A program made the translations under genes and the position numbers. From Cohnella zeiphila (GTDB lineage Bacteria > Bacillota > Bacilli > Paenibacillales > Paenibacillaceae), in contig NZ_JACJVO010000040.1 in NCBI RefSeq assembly GCF_014212055.1, positions 1-64,000 on the forward strand: a stretch of 64,000 bases of DNA, given 5' to 3'. Positions within the stretch are counted from its first letter, which is position 1; every line of letters starts with the position of its first letter. This document shows, piece by piece, positions 44,638 through 54,015 of this stretch. The notes below the pieces were generated by a model, which was given only the letters and a program-made list of their open reading frames with translations, had not been told where the DNA came from and did no database searches.

Positions 44638-45681
44638 ATGGCAACGCGCAAGGAAGTGGCGGATCTGGCCGGAGTATCCGAGGCGACGGTGTCCCGCGTG
44701 CTCAACGGGGTCGGTCCGATCAAGGAAACGACCCGGCAGCGAGTGCTGGAAGCGGCGAAGAAGCTTGACTATCAACTCAATGCGGTAGCCGCCAGCTTCG
44801 CGCGGGGGAGAAGCGGGAATATCGGCGTCGTGCTGCCTCATGTTCCGAAGGTGAGGCTGTTCTCCACTTATTATTTCTCCGAAATTTTAAGCGGGATCGG
44901 CGAAGCGGCTCGAGCGGGGGGGCAGGGGCTGCTGCTGCTGTACCGGGAGCCGGGCGCCGCCTACGATTATGCCTCGCTGTTTCACACGCAGCGGGTGGAT
45001 GCCTGCGTTTTGCTGGGAACGAGCTCGCTGCCACAAGAGCGGCAAGGGATCGAGCGGCTGGCGAAGCTGGACTTGCCGTTCTGCGTGGTCGATCAGCGTT
45101 TCGGCGAAACGGGTTTTCCCGCGGTCTGCGCGGACCATGAGGAGGGCACGCTGCAAGCGGCCCGGCATTTGCTCGGCTTGGGACATCGCCGAATCGGCTT
45201 CCTGAACGGTTCGCCCCACTATTCGAACAGCCTGGACCGGGCCGAGGGGTACCGCAGGGCGCTGGCCGAAGCCGGAGTTCCGTTGAATCGGAAGCTGCTG
45301 TACGAAGGCAATTATAGCCGCAAAAGCGGTTTCGAAGCGGCTTCCGGCATTTATCGCGACCTGGATTCGCTGGACGCGGTGCTTTGCGCGAACGATCGGA
45401 TGGCGATCGGTCTGGCCCAAGGACTCCGGGAGCGGGGCTGCAAGCTGCCGCGAGACTTGCCGATCGTCGGCTATGACGATTCCGACGCGGCCGCGTTGTT
45501 CGATCCTCCGCTGACGACGGTTCAAGTGCCGTTTTACGAGATGGGACGGATCGCCGCGGAAAGGCTTCTAAGGCGGTTGTCGGGCGATACAGGGGAGGAT
45601 TTGCAGGGAGAAGGCAGCTCCCTTGTCATGCTGCCGACCCAATTAATCGTTCGCAAATCGAGCCAATCTGGAGAGGAGTAA
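44638..45681 (+). CDS. LacI family transcriptional regulator
   Basis: 347 residues. The N-terminal helix-turn-helix TRKEVADLAGVSEATVSRVL and hinge helix LNAVAASFARG are followed by a periplasmic-binding-protein-like sugar sensor domain (IGVVLPHV ... VGYDDSDAAALFDPPLTTVQ). It leads an operon with a ThuA-like protein (six bases later) and a Gfo/Idh oxidoreductase and should bind the palindrome in its own promoter. The inducer is unknown. Confidence 0.94.
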   Translation: MATRKEVADLAGVSEATVSRVLNGVGPIKETTRQRVLEAAKKLDYQLNAVAASFARGRSGNIGVVLPHVPKVRLFSTYYFSEILSGIGEAARAGGQGLLLLYREPGAAYDYASLFHTQRVDACVLLGTSSLPQERQGIERLAKLDLPFCVVDQRFGETGFPAVCADHEEGTLQAARHLLGLGHRRIGFLNGSPHYSNSLDRAEGYRRALAEAGVPLNRKLLYEGNYSRKSGFEAASGIYRDLDSLDAVLCANDRMAIGLAQGLRERGCKLPRDLPIVGYDDSDAAALFDPPLTTVQVPFYEMGRIAAERLLRRLSGDTGEDLQGEGSSLVMLPTQLIVRKSSQSGEE

Positions 45682-45687
45682 TGGAGC

Positions 45688-46407
45688 ATGAGAAAAGCGT
45701 TGATCGTATGGGGAGGCTGGGACGGCCACGAGCCGCGGCAGGTAGCGGAGCTTTTTCAAAGCCTGTTGGAGAAAGAAGGGTTCGAGGTTACCGTTTCGGA
45801 CACGCTCGAAGCGTTCGCGGACGGAGCCCGCTTGAAGGATCTCGACTTGATCGTTCCGGTGTGGACGATGGGCCGGATCGAGCAGCAATGGGTGAACAAC
45901 GTGTCGGAAGCGGTTCAGGCGGGCGTCGGTCTTGCCGGCTGCCATGGCGGAATGTGCGATTCGTTCCGGGATAACGTCGACTGGCAGTTCATGACCGGCG
46001 GCCAGTGGGTGGCGCATCCCGGCAACGACGGCGTCGAGTACACCGTAAACGTCAAGCACAGCTCGAGCCCGCTTGTGGAAGGGGTCGAGGACTTCCAGGT
46101 GAAGAGCGAGCAGTATTATCTGCATGTCGATCCGGCGAACGAAGTGCTGGCCACGACGCGGTTCCCGATCGCACCGGGCCCCCACTCGTTGAACAAGGCG
46201 GTGGATATGCCGGTCGTGTGGACCAAGCGTTGGGGCTTGGGACGGGTTTATTACAACTCGTTGGGCCATCATGCGGACATCGTGGCGATGCCGCCTGTAA
46301 CGGAACTGATGCGCAGAGGTTTCCTCTGGTGCGCCGACGGCAAGAGTGCGGCCAGCCAAGCGGCTAAAGGCCCCGCTTATACCGGAATGGCCGACAATCA
46401 ACTTTAA
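45688..46407 (+). CDS. ThuA domain protein
   Basis: 239 residues with a glutamine-amidotransferase-like fold. [28 protein letters not shown] and the C-terminal [11 protein letters not shown] are the usual ThuA signatures. ThuA-like proteins occur with Gfo/Idh oxidoreductases in trehalose, sucrose and keto-sugar utilisation, but the reaction is not established. Second gene of the lacI-led operon. Confidence 0.92.
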   Translation: MRKALIVWGGWDGHEPRQVAELFQSLLEKEGFEVTVSDTLEAFADGARLKDLDLIVPVWTMGRIEQQWVNNVSEAVQAGVGLAGCHGGMCDSFRDNVDWQFMTGGQWVAHPGNDGVEYTVNVKHSSSPLVEGVEDFQVKSEQYYLHVDPANEVLATTRFPIAPGPHSLNKAVDMPVVWTKRWGLGRVYYNSLGHHADIVAMPPVTELMRRGFLWCADGKSAASQAAKGPAYTGMADNQL

Positions 46408-46429
46408 CGAACGGGAGAGGGACGGACCC

Positions 46430-47509
46430 ATGGGGAAAATTCGCGTCGGCATTATCGGAACGGGCAACATCAGCGGCATTTATTTTCAGAACGGCAAACG
46501 GTTTGACTCGATGGAGATCGTCGCCTGCGCCGATTTGGACGTCGAGCGGGCGAAGGCGAAAGCGGCGGAGAACGGCGTGCGAGGCTGCTCGGTTCAGGAG
46601 CTGCTAGAAGCTCCGGATATCGATATGGTCATCAACCTGACCATTCCTCAAGCCCATGCGTCCGTATGCATCCAGGCGCTGGAGGCCGGCAAGCACGTAT
46701 ACGTCGAGAAGCCGCTCGCCGTTACCCGCGAAGAAGGCAAGAAGGTGCTGGAGCTTGCCCGGAGCAAAGGACTGCTCGTCGGCGGGGCGCCGGATACGTT
46801 CCTTGGCGGCGGCATCCAGACGTGCATCAAGCTGATCGAGGACGGCTGGATCGGGACGCCGATCGGCGCCACGGCGTTCATGATGAGCGGCGGGCACGAG
46901 AGCTGGCATCCGGCTCCGGAATTTTATTACCAGGCCGGGGGCGGCCCGATGTTCGACATGGGACCTTATTACTTGACGGCGATGGTCGCGATGCTGGGTC
47001 CGATCTCACGGGTCACCGGCTCGGCACGCATCTCGTTCCCCGAACGGAAGATTACGAGCCAGCCCAAATACGGCCAGATCATACCGGTAGAGGTGCCGAC
47101 CCATGTGGCGGGCGTGCTCGATTTCGCGTCCGGCGCGATCGGAACGATCCTGACGAGCTTCGACGTCAAGGGAGGCTCCCAGCTCCCCCGCATCGAAGTA
47201 TACGGAAGCGCCGGCACGCTTCAAGTACCGGACCCGAACACGTTCGGCGGGCCGGTGCTGTATCAGCGCGCCGGGACGCGCGAATGGTCGGAGCTGCCGC
47301 TCTTGTACGGCAACAGCGACAACGCCCGCGGCATCGGCGCGGCCGATATGGCGGAAGCCATCCGGACCGGCCGCCCGCACCGGGCGAGCGGTCAGCTGAC
47401 GTATCACGTGCTGGAGGCGATGCACGGGATTCACGACGCATCGGAGCAAGGCGTGCATTACCGGATGAAGAGCGAGTGCGAACGGCCAGCCGTTCTCCCG
47501 CTCGGCTAA
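46430..47509 (+). CDS. Gfo/Idh/MocA family oxidoreductase
   Basis: 359 residues. [11 protein letters not shown] is the dinucleotide motif and VEKPLAV the catalytic Lys region near 97. The C-terminal domain contains [25 protein letters not shown] precedes the ATG. Third gene of the lacI-ThuA operon, 22 bases after ThuA, followed by a terminator. Likely oxidises a sugar or sugar derivative sensed by the LacI protein. Confidence 0.93.
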   Translation: MGKIRVGIIGTGNISGIYFQNGKRFDSMEIVACADLDVERAKAKAAENGVRGCSVQELLEAPDIDMVINLTIPQAHASVCIQALEAGKHVYVEKPLAVTREEGKKVLELARSKGLLVGGAPDTFLGGGIQTCIKLIEDGWIGTPIGATAFMMSGGHESWHPAPEFYYQAGGGPMFDMGPYYLTAMVAMLGPISRVTGSARISFPERKITSQPKYGQIIPVEVPTHVAGVLDFASGAIGTILTSFDVKGGSQLPRIEVYGSAGTLQVPDPNTFGGPVLYQRAGTREWSELPLLYGNSDNARGIGAADMAEAIRTGRPHRASGQLTYHVLEAMHGIHDASEQGVHYRMKSECERPAVLPLG

Positions 47510-47546
47510 GATCGAGGCCAAATTCGTTCCGATTTTCATTCTTTCG

Positions 47547-47585
47547 GTTCCCCCGCCGCGGATTTGCGGCAGGGGAACTTTTTTT
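47547..47585 (+). terminator. Terminator of the LacI-ThuA-Idh operon
   Basis: GTTCCCC-GCCGC pairs with GCGGC-A-GGGGAAC, followed by seven T. Confidence 0.88.
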
Positions 47586-47661
47586 GTCCGAGTTGACTTG
47601 AAGCCGGGACGATGCCATGATTTACAAGATCATTTCCGACAGGTAAGGATAGGTGCAGCTT

Positions 47662-48498
47662 ATGAAGAAGAGAATCCGAGGCTGGATGCCGTCGGCCGCT
47701 CTGGCCGCCGCGCTGGCGGTCGGCATGGCCTCGGCGTTGGCCGGTTGTTCGGTCGGAGCCGGCGACCAAGCCGCTTCGGCCGCGTTAGGGGAAAAACAAG
47801 TCGCCTGGGCGTTCACCCAAGCGGATCAGCATCCCGAGCGCGAGCTGATTCAAGTGATCGACGGAGCCGAGTCCACGCTCGATATCGCGATTTACAGCCT
47901 GACGTATCCGGACATCGTCCAGGCGATCCGGAACGCGGCCAAGCGAGGGGTACGGGTGCGGCTGATCTCGGACCGCATCCAGTCGAACGGCAAGACCCAG
48001 AAGGAAGCGCTGAAGCTGCTCGGAAGCGCCGGCATTCCGCTTAAGATCAACAAGCATAGCGGTCTCATGCATCTGAAAGTGACCGTCGCCGACGGCAAAG
48101 TGGCGACAACCGGCTCGTTCAATTATTCGAAATCGGCCAGCACGGATAACGATGAAGTGTTTCTCGTGTTGAGAGACGAGACGGTTGCCGCATCCTTCGA
48201 AAAGGAATTCGAAACCATGTGGAACGACGAGAAACGTTTCGAGTCGCTGCAAGCCGGAATTGCCCTGCCGGAGGAGCAATCGGACGGGGAAAACGAGGAG
48301 TCGGACGAACAGAAGGCGGCGGTCTCGGATGCGCCCGCTTCTTGCGACAATCCTCGGATTAAGGGCAACATCAACGCCAAAGGGGACAAAATTTACCACG
48401 TTCCGGGCGGAGCACAGTACGACCGGACGAAGGCGGAAGAAATGTTCTGCACGGAACAAGAAGCGACCGCGGCAGGCTTCCGTAAAGCCCAAAATTAA
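47662..48498 (+). CDS. Phospholipase D-like lipoprotein with C-terminal sunset-type domain
   Basis: 278 residues. The signal peptide ends at ALAGC with Cys29. A single HKD motif (HLKVTVADGKVATTGSFNYS) places it with Nuc-like endonucleases or phospholipases that act as dimers. An acidic linker leads to CDNPRIKGNINAKGDKIYH, a short zinc-binding-like domain often fused to extracellular nucleases. A likely function is surface-bound DNA or lipid hydrolysis. AGGTG lies before the ATG at 47662; a GTG three codons upstream is possible. Confidence 0.86.
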   Translation: MKKRIRGWMPSAALAAALAVGMASALAGCSVGAGDQAASAALGEKQVAWAFTQADQHPERELIQVIDGAESTLDIAIYSLTYPDIVQAIRNAAKRGVRVRLISDRIQSNGKTQKEALKLLGSAGIPLKINKHSGLMHLKVTVADGKVATTGSFNYSKSASTDNDEVFLVLRDETVAASFEKEFETMWNDEKRFESLQAGIALPEEQSDGENEESDEQKAAVSDAPASCDNPRIKGNINAKGDKIYHVPGGAQYDRTKAEEMFCTEQEATAAGFRKAQN

Positions 48499-48523
48499 AT
48501 AAACCGATAGCGAACCTTCCCTT

Positions 48524-48553
48524 AAAACCGCTTACGAAGCGGTTTTTCTTTTT
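48524..48553 (+). terminator. Terminator of the PLD lipoprotein gene
   Basis: AAAACCGCTT and AAGCGGTTTT with a three-base ACG loop, followed by T-rich sequence. Confidence 0.88.
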
Positions 48554-48604
48554 TTATGGACAAAAAATTAGGCTAAAAAAACAAAAATACACAAACAAAA
48601 GGGT

Positions 48605-48633
48605 TTGTTTTGCAACGGATAATCGTTTACGAT
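48605..48633 (+). promoter_or_regulatory. Possible promoter of the GH2 gene
   Basis: TTGTTT and TACGAT are 17 bases apart, 50-80 bases before the ATG. Moderate match only. Confidence 0.4.
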
Positions 48634-48684
48634 ATGGATCAGTATCGAATTCAGCTTAATGAAGGAAGAGAGGGCAGCCCTATT

Positions 48685-51123
48685 ATGCGCAGCATGGATT
48701 TAAACGGAATTTGGGAATCGGTTAACGGCAGGACGGGGGAACGCTACCGGGCGAACGTGCCCGGATTTATCCAGAAGGATTTGATGGAGCAAGGGGTCAT
48801 TCCGAACGAATACGACACGCTGCTCGAACCGAAGATCGAATGGATCGAGAACGACGACTGGGAATATCGCCGGACGTTCGGGTTGGACGACGAGCTGCTT
48901 CGTTCGGAAGCGCTGGAGCTCGTTTTCGAAGGCGTGGACACGTTCGCGGAAATTCAATTGAACGGGAAAGTCGTCGGGCGGACCGAAAACATGTTTCTTT
49001 CTTATCGCTTCGACGTCAAAGGGATCGCGCAGGCAAACAACGAGCTGGTCGTTCGCATCTTTTCCCCGACGGAGACGATGAAAGAGAAGGAGAGAGCGTT
49101 CGGCGAATCGCTCATTCAGTGGAACAGCATCTCCGCGCGGGTGTTCGGGCGGAAGGCGCAATACGGCTACGGTTGGGACTGGGGCGCGCGCCTCGCGACC
49201 GTGGGCATTCACAAGGCGGTTCGCGTGGAGGGCCGCCAGGCGCTCCGGGGAGAGCATCTCGGCTACCGTCTGGCCGGCCTTTCTGACGAGAAAGCGATCG
49301 TTGTCGCCCACCATACGGTCGTGAACCTGAAGGACGCTCCGTTCGATGCGGACATGATTTATCGGATCTATGACGGAGAGACGCTGCGCGCGGAGAAAAA
49401 GGAACGGACCGCGATCGCCGCGGGACAGCGGCGGTATGAGGCGAGCCTGGAGATCGCAAACCCGAAGCTATGGTATCCCGCGGGTCATGGCGATCAACCT
49501 CTTTATCGCCTGGAGGTCTCGGTGGTGGCGGACGAAGCCTCGATCTCGTCTTCCTGCGCGGTGGGCATCCGGGACGTGAAGATCAAAATGCCTTACGACG
49601 AACAGGGTCGCAAATTCCTGATCGAAGTAAACGGCGCCGCCATTCTGTGCAAAGGCGTCAACTGGATTCCGCTGAGGCTGTTCCCGAATCTGGACACGGC
49701 GGAAGAGTACCGCTCCGAGATTGCGGACATCGCGGCGGCCAACATGAACATGATCCGCGTCTGGGGCGGCGGCACTTACGAGAACCACGATTTTTACGAG
49801 GAGTGCGACCGCCTCGGCATCATGGTGTGGCAGGACTTCATGTTCGCTTGCGGCGACTATCCGGACGACGATGCGTTCAGCGAGCTCGTCCGCCGAGAAG
49901 CGGATTTCGTCATCGACGAGTTCGGCTGGCATCCGAGCATCGTGCTCTGGTGCGGCAACAACGAGAACCAATATTTCGTCGAGCGCAGCCGCAAATTCCG
50001 CAAGCACGGCTTCGGCGAAAAGCTGTACTTCGACGTGCTGAAGGAGGCGTGCCGCAAAGATACGCTCCGCCCGTACTGGCCGACCAGCCCGTATTCGCTG
50101 ACGTTCGATCATTCGAAGTACGAGGGCGATTACGGCGATCTCCATTCCTGGCACGTCTGGGGGCAGACGCACCCCTATGAGGAATACCGCGACGTGAACG
50201 GCCGCTTTCTCTCCGAATTCGGCATGCAGTCTTACCCGTCCATGCGGGTGATGGACCAGGTCGATCCGGCCGCCAACCTGCGCGATCCGAAGTTCGACGC
50301 CATGCAGAAAGCGCCGTATGGCATTCAGCGTCTGTTCTATTATACGGTCGGGGACTACCTGCTGCCGGCGGATAAAGCGGGCTTCGTCTACGTGAGCCAG
50401 CTGATGCAGGCGAACGCGCTTCGTTACGGCGTCGAGCATTGGGTGTCCCGCATGCCGGACACGTCCGGCGCGCTTATCTGGCAGTGGAGCGACCTGTGGC
50501 CGTCGATCAGCTGGGCGATCGTCGACTACGCCAAGGTGAAAAAGCCGGCTTACTATTACATGAAGCGGAGCTTCCGGTCTCCGAACGTCATCGCCAAGAC
50601 ATGGCCCGGACGGACGGAGGCCGAGCTGTACGTCGTGCATGACTTGGGCGACATCGAGGGCAAAGTGACGGCGGAGTTTTACGACCTGACGACGGATCGC
50701 GTCGTGAAGACGGAGGAGCGGGAAATTCGCGGTCAAGGCCGCCGATCTACGTTCGCGGGCAAGCTGGAAGTGTCGGGCTTCGATCCGGCGACTACGGTGC
50801 TGTACGTCCACCTGGAGGCGGAAGGCGACCGACTGGCCAGTCAAACGTACCTGCTGGGCAAGCCGCACCGGCTCAAGCTGAAGCCGGCGAACGTGCAGGT
50901 AACGAAGCGCGCGCTGCCAGGCGGCGACACGGAGTTTACGCTGACGGCGGACGCGTTCGCCAAGGATGTCGGCTTGTCCGACGTGCCGGGCACGCTGAGC
51001 GACAACTACTTCGATCTGCGCGCGGGAGAATCGCGCACCGTCGTGCTGCAGGGCCCGCTGCCGGAAGACTGCGAACCGACTGTCGTCTGTCTGAACGGAA
51101 TCCGCACGATTTCGTACGTGTAA
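48685..51123 (+). CDS. Beta-mannosidase, GH2
   Basis: Cleaves terminal beta-mannose; 812 residues without signal peptide, so cytoplasmic. The order is a jelly-roll sugar-binding domain (LNGIWESVNG ... YGYGWDWGARL), an immunoglobulin-like domain, then the TIM barrel with acid/base Glu in CGNNEN near 427 and nucleophile in LSEFGMQS near 511, and C-terminal beta domains. MNMIRVWGGGTYE is a GH2 beta-mannosidase signature. The ATG at 48685 is chosen because the family starts around LNGIWES; an upstream in-frame ATG lies in a non-homologous stretch. It is monocistronic. Confidence 0.93.
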   Translation: MRSMDLNGIWESVNGRTGERYRANVPGFIQKDLMEQGVIPNEYDTLLEPKIEWIENDDWEYRRTFGLDDELLRSEALELVFEGVDTFAEIQLNGKVVGRTENMFLSYRFDVKGIAQANNELVVRIFSPTETMKEKERAFGESLIQWNSISARVFGRKAQYGYGWDWGARLATVGIHKAVRVEGRQALRGEHLGYRLAGLSDEKAIVVAHHTVVNLKDAPFDADMIYRIYDGETLRAEKKERTAIAAGQRRYEASLEIANPKLWYPAGHGDQPLYRLEVSVVADEASISSSCAVGIRDVKIKMPYDEQGRKFLIEVNGAAILCKGVNWIPLRLFPNLDTAEEYRSEIADIAAANMNMIRVWGGGTYENHDFYEECDRLGIMVWQDFMFACGDYPDDDAFSELVRREADFVIDEFGWHPSIVLWCGNNENQYFVERSRKFRKHGFGEKLYFDVLKEACRKDTLRPYWPTSPYSLTFDHSKYEGDYGDLHSWHVWGQTHPYEEYRDVNGRFLSEFGMQSYPSMRVMDQVDPAANLRDPKFDAMQKAPYGIQRLFYYTVGDYLLPADKAGFVYVSQLMQANALRYGVEHWVSRMPDTSGALIWQWSDLWPSISWAIVDYAKVKKPAYYYMKRSFRSPNVIAKTWPGRTEAELYVVHDLGDIEGKVTAEFYDLTTDRVVKTEEREIRGQGRRSTFAGKLEVSGFDPATTVLYVHLEAEGDRLASQTYLLGKPHRLKLKPANVQVTKRALPGGDTEFTLTADAFAKDVGLSDVPGTLSDNYFDLRAGESRTVVLQGPLPEDCEPTVVCLNGIRTISYV

Positions 51124-51137
51124 GATCAATAGAATAG

Positions 51138-51168
51138 AAGGGCGCCCTGGGACGGGGCGCCCTTTTTT
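51138..51168 (+). terminator. Terminator of the beta-mannosidase gene
   Basis: AAGGGCGCCC and GGGCGCCCTT form the stem with a short loop, followed by six T. Confidence 0.9.
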
Positions 51169-51237
51169 GAATTGCAGCCGGTTCCAATGGCGACTTCTTG
51201 AGATCATGGTCGGATAATTACGGCGAACCGAGGTCAG

Positions 51238-51846
51238 CTAGTCGGACGGACCCAGCCGTTCGAGCCGGGGCGGCCGGGAGCTTGCCGGCGGAATGTAGTC
51301 GACGTTCCGCCGCTTTGCCCGGGCGCGATAGATCCGCACGGCGGTCAAAGCGACGACGGCGGCTCCCGTGCCGATATAGAGCAGCCGGACCCAGCCGACC
51401 GCGGAGTCCGTGCCGAGGGCGAATCCGTGAAGCCATCCCATGCCGAAGCCGGCGAAGGCGAGAAAATGGATCGCGCGCCACGTCTTGCGGCCGAGCCGCT
51501 TCATCAGGTCGGAGCTGGCGATCAGCACGACGCAGACGTACAGCGTCAGCGTCCCCAGTCCGTTCAGGAAGCGATGGTCGTCCGAGGCGAACGGAATCAG
51601 CAGCTCGAACGGCGAATAGCCGACGTACTTGTCGAACAGAAGCACGATGCCGTGCGTCAGGCCGAACAGGAACCCGAACCAGCCGCTCCACTGGTGGACG
51701 GCCAGCAGAACCGCCTTGCGCTTGCCGGACATGCCGCCCGTCATCAGCAAGCCTGCCAGCGTAGAGGCGAACAGCAGCAAATAGGAAGTCATTCCCGCGG
51801 CCCGGGTCGTCGCCCAGACCGACAGGACGTCAGATAGCTCGCGCAT
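51238..51846 (-). CDS. Ferric reductase-like transmembrane protein
   Basis: 202 residues with about six hydrophobic helices. Conserved His pairs (LLAVHQWSGWFG, FGLTHGIVLL, RAIHFLAF, MGWLHGFALG) fit heme b ligands as in ferric-reductase or YedZ-like domains. GGGAGGTGAG precedes the ATG. Its start overlaps the end of apbE by 17 bases. It probably moves electrons across the membrane to a flavin-modified partner. Confidence 0.88.
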   Translation of the reverse strand: MRELSDVLSVWATTRAAGMTSYLLLFASTLAGLLMTGGMSGKRKAVLLAVHQWSGWFGFLFGLTHGIVLLFDKYVGYSPFELLIPFASDDHRFLNGLGTLTLYVCVVLIASSDLMKRLGRKTWRAIHFLAFAGFGMGWLHGFALGTDSAVGWVRLLYIGTGAAVVALTAVRIYRARAKRRNVDYIPPASSRPPRLERLGPSD

Positions 51847-52777
51847 GCGTCTCACCTCCCGGGGCATAGCGTTCCAGCGCGCCTCCGCGCCGAACCGAAC
51901 CGTCGCGTCCGACCAGGACGTAGCCGAATTCCGGACGGCGTGCCTCCAGCCAGGGAATGCCGGCGGCGGCTCCGAGCACGATCAGGCATTTGGCGTACAC
52001 CTCGGCTTGAGTCAGCCGGGGCGCGACGACGGTCGCCTGAACGAGATCGGATTCGGCGGGCAGCAGCGTGGCGGGATCGATCAGATGATGCCTCGCCCGC
52101 CCTTCCCCGTCCGTCCAGCTCCGCTTCCGCGTGCTGCTCGTCGCGATTCCCGCCGGCCGCCCGATCCGCAGCTCGAGCAGATCCCGGTCCGGGTCTCGCG
52201 GGTCGGCCACGCCGATCTCCCAGCCGCGCTCCGGAGCTCCCCATAGCGCGATATCGCCGCCCGCGTCGACGGCGCCGGTCCGGATCCCTTCCCGGCGGAG
52301 CATGCCGGCGAGCTGCTCGGCGCTCCAGCCTTTGGCGAAGCCGCCGAGATCGACCCGGCAGCCTTCCGGCAGCCGGATGCTCATCATCCGCTCGTCAAAC
52401 GTCGCGCGGAGCTCGGCCGCCGGACGGCGGGGCGAATCGGAAACGTCCGGTTCGCCGTCCGGGGAAGGCCGGCCGGCCGTCAGCTTCTCGAAGCTTCTGT
52501 CATAGCCGAGAGAAGAGAGCACGCCGCCCAGATACGGAGTGAAGAGACCGCCCGTCTCTTCCCGGCAAGCGTCGGCGGCGGTCAGCGCCTCGAACAGAAG
52601 CGCGGAAGCCATGAACGGCCGGCCGGCCGACCGGTTCAGCCGGTTCAGCTCGCTGTCCGGACGGAAGCGGCTCAGGTTCCGCTCGACGAAGGCGAACCAG
52701 GATTCCGCCTTGCGGCGGGACTCCGGAGGCAGTCCGAGCGTGGCCATTTGCGTATTCATCGCTTGAAACGTATGCAT
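51830..52777 (-). CDS. apbE: FAD:protein FMN transferase (ApbE)
   Basis: Covalently attaches FMN to a Thr of target proteins. 315 residues with the family core: MNTQMATLG at the start, DLGGFAKGWSAEQL, VDAGGDIALWG and HHLIDPATLLP. It overlaps the ferric-reductase-like gene and follows the Gly/Ser-rich protein gene by 21 bases. The three form one minus-strand operon divergent from a two-component system. No protein with an obvious FMN-attachment motif is found in the operon. Confidence 0.92.
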   Translation of the reverse strand: MHTFQAMNTQMATLGLPPESRRKAESWFAFVERNLSRFRPDSELNRLNRSAGRPFMASALLFEALTAADACREETGGLFTPYLGGVLSSLGYDRSFEKLTAGRPSPDGEPDVSDSPRRPAAELRATFDERMMSIRLPEGCRVDLGGFAKGWSAEQLAGMLRREGIRTGAVDAGGDIALWGAPERGWEIGVADPRDPDRDLLELRIGRPAGIATSSTRKRSWTDGEGRARHHLIDPATLLPAESDLVQATVVAPRLTQAEVYAKCLIVLGAAAGIPWLEARRPEFGYVLVGRDGSVRRGGALERYAPGGETHARAI

Positions 52778-52798
52778 CGGCGCATTCCTCCTAATCGG

Positions 52799-53104
52799 TC
52801 AAGATGCTCTCGTTCTCATGCGGCCGCCAAGCTCCGAGGAAGAGCCGTCCGAGCCGCCGGATCCGATCGATCCGCTCGTGCCGTCCGAGCCGAAAAAATC
52901 TCCGCCGCGTCTCCCGCGGTAGCCGAAGCTGTCGTCGTATTGCGGCGTCTGATCGGAGCCCTCGTTATTCGATATCGTCCCGTCGGCTTGTCCTCCGGCC
53001 GACGCGGCCGCGGGATCCTCGCGGGAGATGAAGCCGACGAAGCCGGCGAACAGCGCCGCGCCGGACAGTCCGACGCACCACTTGACCCACTTGTTGTTAG
53101 CCAT
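52799..53104 (-). CDS. Small membrane protein, Gly/Ser-rich
   Basis: 101 residues. A single N-terminal hydrophobic helix (about 10-26, VGLSGAALFAGFVGFI) and a tail dominated by Gly, Ser, Asp and Tyr (DDSFGYRGRRGGDFFGSDG). I recognise no domain. It is the first gene of the ApbE/ferric reductase operon and its extracellular tail may bind the flavin protein or cofactor; that is speculation. Confidence 0.75.
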   Translation of the reverse strand: MANNKWVKWCVGLSGAALFAGFVGFISREDPAAASAGGQADGTISNNEGSDQTPQYDDSFGYRGRRGGDFFGSDGTSGSIGSGGSDGSSSELGGRMRTRAS

Positions 53105-53149
53105 GTCCTTTCACATCCTTTTTCGCTTGCAAGCGATGGCTGATCTATT

Positions 53150-53171
53150 GAATGCCACCATTATGGCATTC
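53150..53171. promoter_or_regulatory. Inverted repeat GAATGCCA / TGGCATTC
   Basis: A perfect eight-base inverted repeat with a six-base spacer, 46 bases before the start of the minus-strand operon. A regulator site or RNA hairpin is possible. Confidence 0.5.
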
Positions 53172-53196
53172 GAACCTTAGGCCCGCTTGAGCGCAG

Positions 53197-53215
53197 GCTG
53201 AAAGTTTGCTGAATG
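53197..53215 (-). promoter_or_regulatory. Tandem half-sites for an OmpR-type regulator, minus-strand side
   Basis: GCTGAAAG and GCTGAATG are 11 bases apart, the spacing typical of OmpR/PhoB-type binding, in the shared region of the two divergent operons. The sequence is the inverse of the half-sites at 53256-53274. Confidence 0.55.
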
Positions 53216-53255
53216 CCCCGAACATGCTTTTCGCCCGGTGCTGCATGACAACCCT

Positions 53256-53274
53256 TTTCAGCTGGCTTTCAGCT
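53256..53274 (+). promoter_or_regulatory. Tandem half-sites for an OmpR-type regulator, plus-strand side
   Basis: TTTCAGCT occurs twice, 11 bases apart (starts 53256 and 53267). Reverse-complement half-sites occur at 53197-53215, so each divergent operon has its own oriented pair. Best explained as binding sites of the response regulator encoded 58 bases downstream. Confidence 0.6.
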
Positions 53275-53331
53275 TGTTGTGAGAGGATAATCCCAAACGG
53301 ATTTTCGCATGGGAAAAGAGGAGGCGCGGAC

Positions 53332-54015
53332 ATGACGGCGGGGAACGGCATCCGAATTTTGCTCGCGGACGACGAACCGCACATTATTGACTTTCTTGAA
53401 CTCGGTCTGCGCCACGAAGGCTACGAGGTGAACGCCGCATCGGACGGGACGGCAGCCCTGGAGATCGCGGCGTCGTTCCGGCCGCACGTCGCCATTCTGG
53501 ACGTGATGATGCCGGGATTCGACGGTTTCGAGGTTTGCGAGCGGCTGAAAGCGGAAGGGGACGTGGCGGTCATCATGCTGACGGCTCGCGACGAGGTGGA
53601 CGACCGGGTCAAAGGGCTGCGGCTGGGAGCGGACGATTATATGATGAAGCCGTTCAGCTTCGAAGAGCTGCTGGCCCGCATTCAGGCGAGGCTGCGCAAT
53701 CAGTTCCCGCACCTGCTCGGCTCCGTCGCCTTCGGCGCGTTCCGCGTCGACGACCGCCGCAAAGAGATTTCGCTGGGCGAGCGGGTGCTGGAGCTGTCGC
53801 CGACCGAATATGAGCTGCTGCGCTATTTGATTTTCAACCGCGGGATCGTGCTGAGCAAGCCGGCCATTCTGGAGCGCGTCTGGGGCTACGACTTCGCCGG
53901 GGACGACAACATCGTCGAAGTATACGTCCGTTCGCTGCGGGACAAGCTGGGCGACCGGGAACACCGCATCATCCGCACGCTTCGCGGCGCAGGCTACCGG
54001 ATGGATCTGCCATGA
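53332..54015 (+). CDS. Response regulator, OmpR/PhoB family
   Basis: 227 residues. The receiver domain has Asp57 as phospho-acceptor (VAILDVMMPGFDGF) and Lys106 (DDYMMKPFSF). The C-terminal winged helix has LSPTEYELLRYLI and VYVRSLRDKLG. AGAGGAGG lies seven bases before the ATG. The sensor kinase gene overlaps its end by four bases. Probably autoregulated through the TTTCAGCT half-sites. Confidence 0.94.
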   Translation: MTAGNGIRILLADDEPHIIDFLELGLRHEGYEVNAASDGTAALEIAASFRPHVAILDVMMPGFDGFEVCERLKAEGDVAVIMLTARDEVDDRVKGLRLGADDYMMKPFSFEELLARIQARLRNQFPHLLGSVAFGAFRVDDRRKEISLGERVLELSPTEYELLRYLIFNRGIVLSKPAILERVWGYDFAGDDNIVEVYVRSLRDKLGDREHRIIRTLRGAGYRMDLP

